Of a DNA stretch of 64,000 nt, positions 38,382 through 45,897 are shown piece after piece. Every line of letters begins with the position of its first letter. Position 1 is the stretch's first letter. The stretch is from Vallitalea pronyensis. Lineage in GTDB: Bacteria > Bacillota > Clostridia > Lachnospirales > Vallitaleaceae. Below the pieces are notes generated by a model. That model worked only from the letters and a program-made list of their open reading frames with translations, did no database searches and was not told the DNA's origin. A program made the position numbers and the translations under genes. The stretch is from contig NZ_CP058649.1 of the NCBI RefSeq assembly GCF_018141445.1, forward strand, positions 205,001-269,000, given 5' to 3'.

Positions 38382-40712
38382 TTACCCAAGCTGTTGCTGG
38401 TTATTGATCTGGGCGGCTGTTTTATTTACTTGCTTACTTTTTCCCTTTTCTAAAGATAATACTTGATGCCATATCTTCATGTCTATGTGTTCTGTTTGGC
38501 TTTCTTCACATAAGGTAACTTCTGCTGCATTTCCCATGATGGTTACATCCATGAGATTTTTTCGATAGATGATTTTGAATTGTATCTTATCCCATTGCTG
38601 AGGCATTCTAGGATACATGGATAAACCGTCCTCTTCTACTACCACCCCTGCAAAACCAAAGATGATGGCTTGCCAGCTGATACCAAGTGAAGCAAAATGA
38701 ATACCTTCTGTATCTGTATTATGCATCACATCCTCCATATCTAATACAACACTTTTTTCAAAATAATCCCATGCCGCCTCATCTAAACCTAATGTGGCTG
38801 CAAATAATGCATGGGTGCCATAGCTAAGGGTTGAATCGTGTAAAGTGATGGGCTCATACGTGTGCCATGCAGCCATTTTTTCTGCCTGTGTAAATGCCTT
38901 AGGCAATAAGGTCATCAACTGAATCACATCTGCCTGTTTTAGTACCCGATAGCGTTGCAGACGATCAAAACAGATTTTTTGATAAAGGGGCGTCTCGCCA
39001 TCTTTGAAATCATCTAAGGACACGGGTTCTAAATCAAAAAAGTGCTGATCTTCAATGTATAATTGCCTTCCCTCATCATAATGGATCACCGCTTTATCCC
39101 GTATATCCTGCCAACGGTCTAACTCCTTATGATCAAAATCTAATTTTTCAGCAAGGTCATGCCATCTTTGATGCTCTTTTAATAAAGCAATCCCTTCTAT
39201 GGCCAATTCTAGATTATGCCGTGCCATAAACGTGGTATAAGTATTGTTCAGGGTGACACCGCCATACTCGTTCGGTCCCTTTACAAAAAGCATGTTGTAG
39301 ATATCTTGACCCTTATCATAAGAAAAACGGCTGCTCCAATACCTGGCTGTTTCAATATATATCTCTGCCCCATAATCCAGTATAAAATCCACATCCCCTG
39401 TCACTTGATAATAATGATGAATGGCATAAGGAATATCCCCGTTAATGTGTATCTCACAGGAACCCGTATCCCATGATTCACACTGTTCCCTGCCATCTGC
39501 TGAGGACATCCAAGGGTATTTTACCCCCTTAAGGTTCAAGGCTTTTGCATTATCCCTAGCGCCTTCAAGGGTGTAATAACGGTATAGCAAAAGATTCTTA
39601 GCGGCTTCTGGATTGGTATAGAGAAAAAATGGCAACATAAATATCTCTGTATCCCAGAAGTAGCATCCTTTGTAACGGCCATGCATGATGCCTCTGGCCC
39701 CAATACTGACACGATGATCATGCTCTGCATTGGTCTGAATTAATTGAAATATATTGTACCGGATAGCTTGCTGAATACGATGATTACCACTTATTTCAAT
39801 ATCTGCTATCTGCCATTTCTTAGCCCATGCTTGTGCATGGTCATGGTGTAAAGCGCTATACCCTATATGACTCGCTTCTTCACTTAACCTTAATGTGGTA
39901 TCCTTAAGTCCTTCTACCTGATCCCTTGACGTAAAAATACTGATGTATTTCTCAAAGGTATAGGGTCTATCTTGGCAAGCTCTAATCATAAAACGGCTGC
40001 ATACATAAGCATCTCTTTGAATCTTGGTATTTTCGACTATATCCTCTTCAGGTATTAACGGTTTCACGACATAACTCTCAGCAATGGCATCTTGTCTGGT
40101 CTTCGTGACCATCTCCATGTAGCCGTTTCTTACACCACCCGTTACATCCACTTCCTCTAATAGCTTCACGGTTTTATTGTTCGCTTTCATCTGATCATCA
40201 TGGATAGGGTTGTTACGGACATGACCGTCTATTCCCGTTTCAATCATCAGTTCCCCGCTATAATTCATAGGTGTTAAGGTATATCTAAGGCAGGCTAAAT
40301 GTAATTGGTGTAAACTCATAAACCTTTCCTTCTCAATCTTCGTTATCTGCCCTTGATTGTTTTCCCACAGAATGGTCCGTGTGAGTGTACCTTCTTTCAT
40401 ATTCAGTACACTTTTATAGTCCAATATTTTGCCTTCATGTGGATCAAAAGGTTCGCCATCTACTGTAAACGTTGTATGCAAGTAATGTGGTGTATTCACC
40501 ATATCTGTCACACCTGAATCAATCGCATCAAAAATACCTGCTATGAATTGACTACGTTCATGAGGCAGCTTATGACAATCATCCTCATGAAATCCTCTCA
40601 CCCCCATATAGCCATTACCCAGTGAAAACAAACTTTCATAAAATCCTTCTCTAGCTGCATCCATAACATCTTGAACAATGCACCATGGATTACTCTGTTC
40701 CTTTATCATCAT
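38382..40712 (-). CDS. GH65 disaccharide phosphorylase
   Basis: This 776-residue cytoplasmic enzyme belongs to GH65 (maltose, trehalose, nigerose and kojibiose phosphorylases), which releases beta-glucose 1-phosphate by inversion. Evidence: N-terminal beta-sandwich starting SLFSLGNGYMGVRG, FWDTEIFMLPFFL (around 352-364), and the catalytic-acid segment at about 479-484 (GPNEYG), where most members have GPDEYH. The following NNTYTTFMARHN is also typical. The D-to-N and H-to-G changes suggest altered specificity. Context favours nigerose or another alpha-1,3-glucoside, and 3-O-glucosyl-L-rhamnose is possible given the rhamnose genes. It heads an operon with LacI, an ABC importer and two GH31 enzymes. 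The start ATG has GGAGTGG upstream. Confidence 0.88.
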   Translation of the reverse strand: MMIKEQSNPWCIVQDVMDAAREGFYESLFSLGNGYMGVRGFHEDDCHKLPHERSQFIAGIFDAIDSGVTDMVNTPHYLHTTFTVDGEPFDPHEGKILDYKSVLNMKEGTLTRTILWENNQGQITKIEKERFMSLHQLHLACLRYTLTPMNYSGELMIETGIDGHVRNNPIHDDQMKANNKTVKLLEEVDVTGGVRNGYMEMVTKTRQDAIAESYVVKPLIPEEDIVENTKIQRDAYVCSRFMIRACQDRPYTFEKYISIFTSRDQVEGLKDTTLRLSEEASHIGYSALHHDHAQAWAKKWQIADIEISGNHRIQQAIRYNIFQLIQTNAEHDHRVSIGARGIMHGRYKGCYFWDTEIFMLPFFLYTNPEAAKNLLLYRYYTLEGARDNAKALNLKGVKYPWMSSADGREQCESWDTGSCEIHINGDIPYAIHHYYQVTGDVDFILDYGAEIYIETARYWSSRFSYDKGQDIYNMLFVKGPNEYGGVTLNNTYTTFMARHNLELAIEGIALLKEHQRWHDLAEKLDFDHKELDRWQDIRDKAVIHYDEGRQLYIEDQHFFDLEPVSLDDFKDGETPLYQKICFDRLQRYRVLKQADVIQLMTLLPKAFTQAEKMAAWHTYEPITLHDSTLSYGTHALFAATLGLDEAAWDYFEKSVVLDMEDVMHNTDTEGIHFASLGISWQAIIFGFAGVVVEEDGLSMYPRMPQQWDKIQFKIIYRKNLMDVTIMGNAAEVTLCEESQTEHIDMKIWHQVLSLEKGKSKQVNKTAAQINNQQQLG

Positions 40713-40761
40713 CTACCACTCCAATTTTAACTTGTTAAAGGGATTTTGTCATGATTATTTT

Positions 40762-40775
40762 TGTTAAACGTTTAA
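40762..40775. promoter_or_regulatory. LacI-type operator O1
   Basis: TTAAACGTTTAA is a perfect 12-bp palindrome with the central CG typical of LacI/GalR operators. It lies in the leader between promoter and start codon of the GH65 gene, where a bound repressor would block transcription. CcpA-type cre sites look similar, so catabolite repression is an alternative. Confidence 0.65.
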
Positions 40776-40934
40776 ATTATTAACTAAAAAAATAGAGTTA
40801 TATTTATGTACGGTTTATATTTAAAATGAGTGTTTTAAGACAATATACATAATAATACATCAATATTTATGTTATTATTATATATTATATCCATATAATT
40901 TGCAAGAGGTTATCTGATATAACTTGCATTTTAT

Positions 40935-40948
40935 TTAATCGTTTAACA
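40935..40948. promoter_or_regulatory. LacI-type operator O2
   Basis: TTAATCGTTTAA differs from O1 by one base in the palindrome. On the minus strand it reads TGTTAAACGATTAA. It lies upstream of the -35 box of the GH65 promoter. Confidence 0.6.
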
Positions 40949-41039
40949 AGTCCGTTTAACATTATTGTTTAAATAACACCAAAGAATGATTTACTTTAAG
41001 CATCATTAACGTCTAAACACATGATTTTAAAATATGTTC

Positions 41040-41098
41040 TTGACAATACAGTCTACAAGTTGTAAACTATAAAATGAGTTGGTCTAAGACTTGTAGAC
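41040..41098 (+). promoter_or_regulatory. Promoter and operator of the blaI/blaR-like operon
   Basis: TTGACA (41040-41045), a 17-bp spacer and TAAACT (41063-41068) form a strong promoter. The arms GTCTACAAGT (41051-41060) and ACTTGTAGAC (41089-41098) are a perfect 10-bp inverted repeat, 28 bp apart, flanking the -10 box and start site. TACAAG/CTTGTA-type half-sites are characteristic of BlaI/MecI/CopY repressors, which fits autoregulation by the first gene. Confidence 0.75.
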
Positions 41099-41116
41099 CG
41101 GAAGGAGTTGAAGCCA

Positions 41117-41479
41117 TTGCGAGAATATAGACTTACGGATACAGAATCAAAGTTTGCAGATATCATCTGGGCTAATGAGCCTTTGCCTTCAAGAGAACTT
41201 GTAAAAATCTGCGCTATGGAGCTAAGCTGGAAAAAATCAACCACTTACACCATGCTCAAACGCCTTGAACATAAGGAAATCTTTAAAAACAAGGAAGGTA
41301 TGGTATCTGCATGCATAAAAAAAGATGCTTTTTACGCAGAACGCAGCAAGCTCTTTGTGGAAGATACCTTTGAGGGCTCACTACCAAAGTTTTTGGCCTC
41401 TTTCACAAGAAGCAAAAAATTAAGTCATCAAGAAATAGATGCATTACAAAGGCTCATTGACGAGCATAAGGAGGGGTAG
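41117..41479 (+). CDS. BlaI/MecI/CopY family repressor
   Basis: This roughly 120-residue winged-helix protein has the family pattern LTDTESKFADIIWANEPLPSRELVKICA, SWKKSTTYTMLKRLEHKEIFKNKEGMVSAC, then the dimerisation helices near the end. It should repress its own operon through the inverted repeat over the promoter. Release would follow cleavage triggered by the adjacent BlaR1-type membrane protease. The start is probably TTG at 41117, 9 bases after GAAGGAG; a TTG at 41108 touches the ribosome binding site. It is followed by the protease gene 3 bp later. Confidence 0.92.
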   Translation: MREYRLTDTESKFADIIWANEPLPSRELVKICAMELSWKKSTTYTMLKRLEHKEIFKNKEGMVSACIKKDAFYAERSKLFVEDTFEGSLPKFLASFTRSKKLSHQEIDALQRLIDEHKEG

Positions 41480-41481
41480 CT

Positions 41482-43545
41482 TTGGAGACGTTATTTTTGC
41501 AGATTCTGAAGATGAGTGTAACGGCAAGTTATGTTATTATATGCATTATCTTGGTTCGTTTTCTACTCAAAAGAGCTCCTAAGATTTTTTCCTATGCCCT
41601 TTGGTTGGTTGTACTCTTTCGACTGATATGCCCACTTTCTTTTGAAAGTATGTTTAGTTTTGTGCCTGCTGATACCCAAGTACCCATGCAAAACATCATG
41701 CATCCTCACACGCAAGATAGCAGTGATCGCTTAATCCCTATAACCCCTGTGGTAACGGATAACAGATTACCTGTCAATACTGTTCAACCTGTCAATGAAA
41801 GCGCCACACGGACATGGGTTTCTTTTGGAGCAGTCCTATGGCTGCTTGGTATAGCCATTTTATTAGCCTACAGTATTTTAACGGCTATAGGACTTTATAT
41901 TAACTTAAAGTCTTCGAAACATGTGGCGGACAATATTTATGAGAAGAGCGGCATCCAAACACCCTTTGTGTTTGGCATCCTTAAACCTAAGATATACCTT
42001 CCAACATGTATATCGGAAAAGGAAAGGGTGTATATCATCAAGCACGAACAAACCCATATAAAAAGATTTGACCATATCATCAAGCCTATTGCATACTTGG
42101 TCCTGTGCATTCACTGGTTTAACCCTCTTGTTTGGTTGGCTTTCTTTCTCATGAGCGAAGACATGGAATTATCTTGTGATGAACGTGTGATTAAACAGTT
42201 GGGCAGTGCTATTAAAAAAGACTATACAACATCTCTCTTATCCCTGTCCACTGGAAAACGGGTCATCCGTGGCTGCCCTCTCGCCTTTGGAGAGAACAAT
42301 ACAAAAGGACGCATTATGCACATATTAAACTATAAAAAACCTGGATTCTGGGTAGTTATTGTAGCTGTTATTGCCGTAGCAGCTGTTTATATAGGACTTA
42401 TGAGTAATCCCCAGCAACATCATATGACCGTAGAAGATTACGCTCTTGCCTTCATTGAACAAGACATCGCATCCCATGAAAAAAACCATGGCCATAACTA
42501 TCAGATTATAGACAGTGCTATTACAACACTTGAGAAGTTAGCTGCTTTTGATGCTATGTATGCATCACCTTTAGAGCTATGGCGTTTTGAATATCGTCTG
42601 AAACCGGATGATGCAAGCAAGGTTATGTTCGCAGGGGGTATGTATATGGATGATGGTTGGATCATTGATGAAAGTGGTGGTGAACGCATGCTTATCTTTT
42701 CATATGAGAATGATCGACCTAAGTATATAGGCAGTATGTGGAGTATGGAGGATAATTTGACAACACTTGCTGGTCAAGAAACCGTATTGCGTAAATATCT
42801 TGAAGAAACAGGCTTATTGCCCCGTGTAACCTATAAGGGCAATCATGTACTTGTTAAGTTCCCATTGTCACTGGGGGATATGAGTCAGCTTTTTTTATCT
42901 CAACCAGTGATTCAAGGCGAACAAGGCATTTGGTGTGTGGAACGTTGGAAAGATACCAATGGTAACTTATACTACGCATCCCCTATAACGGATGGGCTTA
43001 TCATGGATTATTACCGTGACTTACAGGAACAATGTGATCAGGGGCATCAACCCGCTCTACTTGATCCCTTACAGGTTGCTCTCGACTATACAAATACCCA
43101 TATAGGTATTGATGGCCTTCATCTTACACTTGATGACCTTAAGGTCCAATATGATGCAACCGTTGAGGACTTTGCCAAAACACCAGAGAGCCATTTCACG
43201 GCTTACATCACAACATTTAGTGTTGAGGATGAAGGCTTCCATTTTGATCGGTTTGAGTGGTTGACATATGATGATACGGATCGACTGAAGGAACTAAACA
43301 TTGATCCAGATAGTCTGCCCAATGGTTATTACATACACAATCATGATACGTATCCCATGCATGGCAGCACCACTGAACAGACCCAATATCGTCTTGTTAA
43401 CCGATTAGACGAAGCACCTCATGTATCTGTTAGTAAGCAGGATTTTAACGCATACCTGGAGCAGTTTACGGATTACTCACCACCCTTTTCCATTATAGCA
43501 AAAGATGGGTATGTGGTGAGCATTACTGAGATATATGTACCATAA
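41482..43545 (+). CDS. BlaR1-type M56 membrane metallopeptidase with a novel sensor region
   Basis: This 687-residue protein has N-terminal helices, the M56 peptidase motif HEQTH (near residue 191) and the second zinc motif region DMELSCDERVIKQ. A final helix (about 285-305) is followed by a 380-residue extracellular part. True BlaR1/MecR1 proteins end in a penicillin-binding sensor with an SxxK motif. I see no such motif or fold here, so the ligand is probably not a beta-lactam. The C-terminal part is rich in acidic and aromatic residues (YMDDGWIIDESGGERMLIF, GNHVLVKFPLSLGD). The start is TTG with AAGGAGGGG just upstream. It is co-transcribed with the repressor. Target genes are unknown. Confidence 0.82.
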   Translation: METLFLQILKMSVTASYVIICIILVRFLLKRAPKIFSYALWLVVLFRLICPLSFESMFSFVPADTQVPMQNIMHPHTQDSSDRLIPITPVVTDNRLPVNTVQPVNESATRTWVSFGAVLWLLGIAILLAYSILTAIGLYINLKSSKHVADNIYEKSGIQTPFVFGILKPKIYLPTCISEKERVYIIKHEQTHIKRFDHIIKPIAYLVLCIHWFNPLVWLAFFLMSEDMELSCDERVIKQLGSAIKKDYTTSLLSLSTGKRVIRGCPLAFGENNTKGRIMHILNYKKPGFWVVIVAVIAVAAVYIGLMSNPQQHHMTVEDYALAFIEQDIASHEKNHGHNYQIIDSAITTLEKLAAFDAMYASPLELWRFEYRLKPDDASKVMFAGGMYMDDGWIIDESGGERMLIFSYENDRPKYIGSMWSMEDNLTTLAGQETVLRKYLEETGLLPRVTYKGNHVLVKFPLSLGDMSQLFLSQPVIQGEQGIWCVERWKDTNGNLYYASPITDGLIMDYYRDLQEQCDQGHQPALLDPLQVALDYTNTHIGIDGLHLTLDDLKVQYDATVEDFAKTPESHFTAYITTFSVEDEGFHFDRFEWLTYDDTDRLKELNIDPDSLPNGYYIHNHDTYPMHGSTTEQTQYRLVNRLDEAPHVSVSKQDFNAYLEQFTDYSPPFSIIAKDGYVVSITEIYVP

Positions 43546-43760
43546 ACACAACAGTGTATGCTATGTTCACACGCTAAGTTAGGCATGAACAGCTCCTTTG
43601 ATAAATGTGATAAGTTATAGAATTGAAGGTTTACAACACTAAAAACAGAACCTATAGGATGGACAATTCAAAAAAAAGAGTTGCTGATTATAGGTTCTAT
43701 TTCACTTGAAAAATGACCTCCCGTTTCATCTACCTATCGATGTATTCTTTACACAGGGTG
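43546..43760. other. Intergenic gap with bidirectional terminator
   Basis: This 215-bp gap lies between convergent genes. It contains the hairpin 43647-43698 (arms AGAACCTATA and TATAGGTTCT). A TTTTT run follows the hairpin on the minus strand and a shorter T-rich tail on the plus strand. Nothing else was recognised. Confidence 0.6.
43647..43698. terminator. Terminator between the blaR-like and pentapeptide genes
   Basis: Perfect 10-bp arms AGAACCTATA/TATAGGTTCT enclose a 32-nt loop. The minus-strand side is followed by GTTTTT and the plus-strand side by ATTTC. It fits termination of both converging transcripts. Confidence 0.6.
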
Positions 43761-44372
43761 TTAACCCTCTTCATAAACAGCACCGTAAGCTTCTGCAATG
43801 ATCACTGCTTGGCTTAAATCAATCTTTGTTTTATTGAAATCAAGGGCTTTCACATCCACACCATCAATTTTAGCACCTCTTAAGTCTGCCCCTTTTAAGG
43901 ACGCCCCTGACAAGATGGCTTGGGTAAAATCAGCTTCTCGTAAATCAGCTTTTTCCAAATTGGCCTTAAATAGATTCGCTTGCTTGAAGTTAACCTGTCG
44001 CAAGTCAAGCCCTTTAAAATAGCACCCATTCATATGGACATAAGACCAATCACCAGCGATAATGGTGATACCGCTTATATTGGTTTCAATAAAATTAGAA
44101 CCTGTCATCTTACAATCTTGAAACTTAGTGCTAAACAGATTACTAAATCTGAATTTGCAATTGGTGAATGCCGAATAGTGGTGATGTGACGCATTGAGCT
44201 CTGTTGCTGTAAAGTCACAGTTGATAAATTGACAACTCTTGGTGGCTAACTCATGCATGTAAGCATTTTTAAAATTACAATTTTGGAAAACACAGCCGGT
44301 CAGGGATGTCATGGATAACCTCATCCCCGAAAAATCCTCATCCCAATAGTGTTCCCTATCTTTTATCATCAT
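43761..44372 (-). CDS. Pentapeptide repeat protein, Qnr-like in size
   Basis: This 203-residue protein is built almost entirely of A(D/N)LxX-type pentapeptides (CNFKNA, CDFTAT, ANLFKANLEKADLREADF, GADLRGAKIDG), which form a right-handed quadrilateral beta-helix. Length and the C-terminal helix-like end (IDLSQAVIIAEAYGAVYEEG) resemble Qnr/MfpA proteins, which mimic B-DNA and protect DNA gyrase from quinolones and toxins. A chromosomal Qnr-like role is plausible but unproven; many pentapeptide proteins have no known function. The start is the first of two adjacent ATGs, with GAGGAGGG upstream. It stands alone on the minus strand. Confidence 0.85.
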   Translation of the reverse strand: MMIKDREHYWDEDFSGMRLSMTSLTGCVFQNCNFKNAYMHELATKSCQFINCDFTATELNASHHHYSAFTNCKFRFSNLFSTKFQDCKMTGSNFIETNISGITIIAGDWSYVHMNGCYFKGLDLRQVNFKQANLFKANLEKADLREADFTQAILSGASLKGADLRGAKIDGVDVKALDFNKTKIDLSQAVIIAEAYGAVYEEG

Positions 44373-44737
44373 CTATAACCCTCCTCATAATAAATAAAAA
44401 GATGACCATGTCATGTGCAAAAAATATTAAGAATAGCGATGGACACCTATCCAATTACATTGTAAGCAAACAAATGTTCGGCGTCAAGACCCAAAACAGG
44501 AATAGGGTATAGCGGAAGATTGCATGCCTGTCTATAACCTTCATTTCATGAGGTAAGAAATTATTTTATCCTATATTGTAACCATGGAAGAAAGGTATAA
44601 AAATAATCAAAAAAGACTGCCCCTGACTCGTGTATTCCGCAAGGGCAATCTTTGTTTATGGGTTTCGTATACAATTGTTACGCATCATAATTTATTGTTC
44701 TATGAATCGCTGATATTAACATGTGACATCAATCCCA
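44373..44737. other. Intergenic region between pentapeptide and kinase genes
   Basis: This 365-bp region holds the kinase terminator at 44609-44656 and, nearer the pentapeptide gene, an AT-rich stretch that should carry its promoter. I see no well-spaced promoter or reading frame worth calling. Confidence 0.5.
44609..44656 (-). terminator. Terminator after the phosphotransferase gene
   Basis: On the minus strand AAAGATTGCCC pairs with GGGCAGTCTTT around an 18-nt loop, followed by six T residues. It lies about 80 bp past the stop codon. Confidence 0.8.
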
Positions 44738-45760
44738 CTAATCCTCTTCAAACAATCCAAAATACAGAATATCATTCTCTATACAGTGGATTATTTCCTG
44801 TAGCTCTTGGTCCTCAAAATCAATGGTCCCTTCTGTCAAAGACCTATACCTTAGTTCATCAAGAAACCACTCTATCTCAATGAACTTTAAGTATAAGGGC
44901 AGCTGTTCTATGGAAGTATCCTCCAGTGGTCTGACAGAGCGATACCCTTCTACAATGGATGCGAATATGTTATCCATTAACACTTTTCGCTGCTCCAAAT
45001 CTTGCTCATACATGACCCAGCCTCTAGAAGCTGACCAAGCAGATGCTATCTCATGCATATACCAACAGTAACCACAATCATCAAAATCAAAAAGGGTTAT
45101 TTGTCCGTTGCTATAGTCAATGTTATAATTACCATCACCAAAGTCACCATGAATCATACCATAACTCTTCGGATTCTTCTTAAGTGCTTCCAACTGATTC
45201 ATACATGTATTGATTTTTTCTCGAACGATAATCATGTCATAAGGCAAATAAGTTTCCATTAACACTTTGACGTAGTCTAGAATATGATGCCGCTTATGCC
45301 CATCGGTTAGTACATATGTCTCCGAAGCTTTATGTACTTGACCAAGAATTCGACCGCAATTATAGTGGTGTTTGCTTAGAGGCACACCTTCCATATACTT
45401 GTAACCTCGATGGCTTAATTGCTCACCAATGGCTACCCGAAAGATCACGTAACAGAACACCTGCTCCATATGTTCCACCATGGAGACAGTTTGACCGTCT
45501 TTTGAAGTATACGGTGTGGCCACGGATACACCCTTGGCATCCAAATGACGAATAAAGTTAATTTCACCCAGCAAATCGGCCATAGTTCTATCCTGCCTTG
45601 TGGTCACTCTCACATAACCTTCTGCTGTTGTACTGCGCATATGAAAAACTGTATTGACACATCCATTATGAGCTGGCATCTTATTAAGGGTTACCTTCTT
45701 AAACCCATAGCTTTCTTGGACTGCTTGTGTTAATGTTTTTTTTAATGCATCTGTATTAAT
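44738..45760 (-). CDS. Aminoglycoside phosphotransferase-family kinase with a probable ATT start
   Basis: This protein has the small-molecule kinase (APH) fold: an N-lobe, the catalytic loop YGMIHGDFGDGNYNID (HGDxxxxN) and the metal-binding FDFDDCGYCWYMHE. Residues after it resemble sugar or choline kinases and spore-coat CotS-like kinases, so the substrate is unknown. The first ATG in frame is at 45679, but that would remove the first strand of the N-lobe. The frame stays open upstream through TDALKKTLTQAVQESYGFK with no ATG, GTG or TTG. An ATT at 45760 sits 8 bases after AAAGGG, so I infer a rare ATT start, giving 340 residues. A short leader ORF lies just upstream. Confidence 0.75.
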   Translation of the reverse strand: MNTDALKKTLTQAVQESYGFKKVTLNKMPAHNGCVNTVFHMRSTTAEGYVRVTTRQDRTMADLLGEINFIRHLDAKGVSVATPYTSKDGQTVSMVEHMEQVFCYVIFRVAIGEQLSHRGYKYMEGVPLSKHHYNCGRILGQVHKASETYVLTDGHKRHHILDYVKVLMETYLPYDMIIVREKINTCMNQLEALKKNPKSYGMIHGDFGDGNYNIDYSNGQITLFDFDDCGYCWYMHEIASAWSASRGWVMYEQDLEQRKVLMDNIFASIVEGYRSVRPLEDTSIEQLPLYLKFIEIEWFLDELRYRSLTEGTIDFEDQELQEIIHCIENDILYFGLFEED

Positions 45761-45784
45761 GTTATCATCCCTTTCTCATGTGAA

Positions 45785-45829
45785 CTAAGTCTCCCGATCA
45801 TATCCTATTCTAAGTTTTTGATTGTTCAT
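45785..45829 (-). CDS. 14-codon leader ORF upstream of the phosphotransferase gene
   Basis: An ATG with AAAGGAG 7 bases upstream begins a 14-residue reading frame (MNNQKLRIGYDRET) ending at TAG, 24 bases before the ATT start of the kinase gene. A TATAAT lies at 45856-45861, about 27 bp before its ATG. Its position and strong ribosome binding site suggest a regulatory leader peptide, as known for erm, cat and related genes. It is not proven to be translated. Confidence 0.5.
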   Translation of the reverse strand: MNNQKLRIGYDRET

Positions 45830-45855
45830 CCAATCACTCCTTTCACTCTTGTTAA

Positions 45856-45861
45856 ATTATA
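45856..45861 (-). promoter_or_regulatory. -10 box for the leader/phosphotransferase transcript
   Basis: TATAAT on the minus strand lies about 27 bp upstream of the leader ORF. No consensus -35 is found at 17 bp, so the promoter is either weak or dependent on another factor. Confidence 0.45.
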
Positions 45862-45897
45862 ACATATATAAAGTCATTTAACATATAAAACATCTTG

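Larger units (their letters stand above)
40713..41038. promoter_or_regulatory. Divergent control region of the GH65 operon
   Basis: On the minus strand, TTGCAA (40900-40905), a 17-bp spacer and TATAAT (40877-40882) form a strong promoter about 165 bp upstream of the GH65 start. A 14-bp motif TGTTAAACG(A/T)TTAA occurs twice in opposite orientations. One copy is at 40762-40775 in the leader; the other, at about 40935-40948, is some 30 bp upstream of the -35. A further TGTTAAACG half-site follows at about 40953-40961. These fit a LacI-family operator pair about 171 bp apart, allowing a DNA loop. No gene is seen in this AT-rich interval. Confidence 0.7.

Noticed and set aside
41117-43545. Beta-lactam resistance regulator pair (true BlaI/BlaR1)
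   Set aside because: The sensor lacks the SxxK/SxN/KTG features of penicillin-binding domains and no beta-lactamase gene is adjacent.
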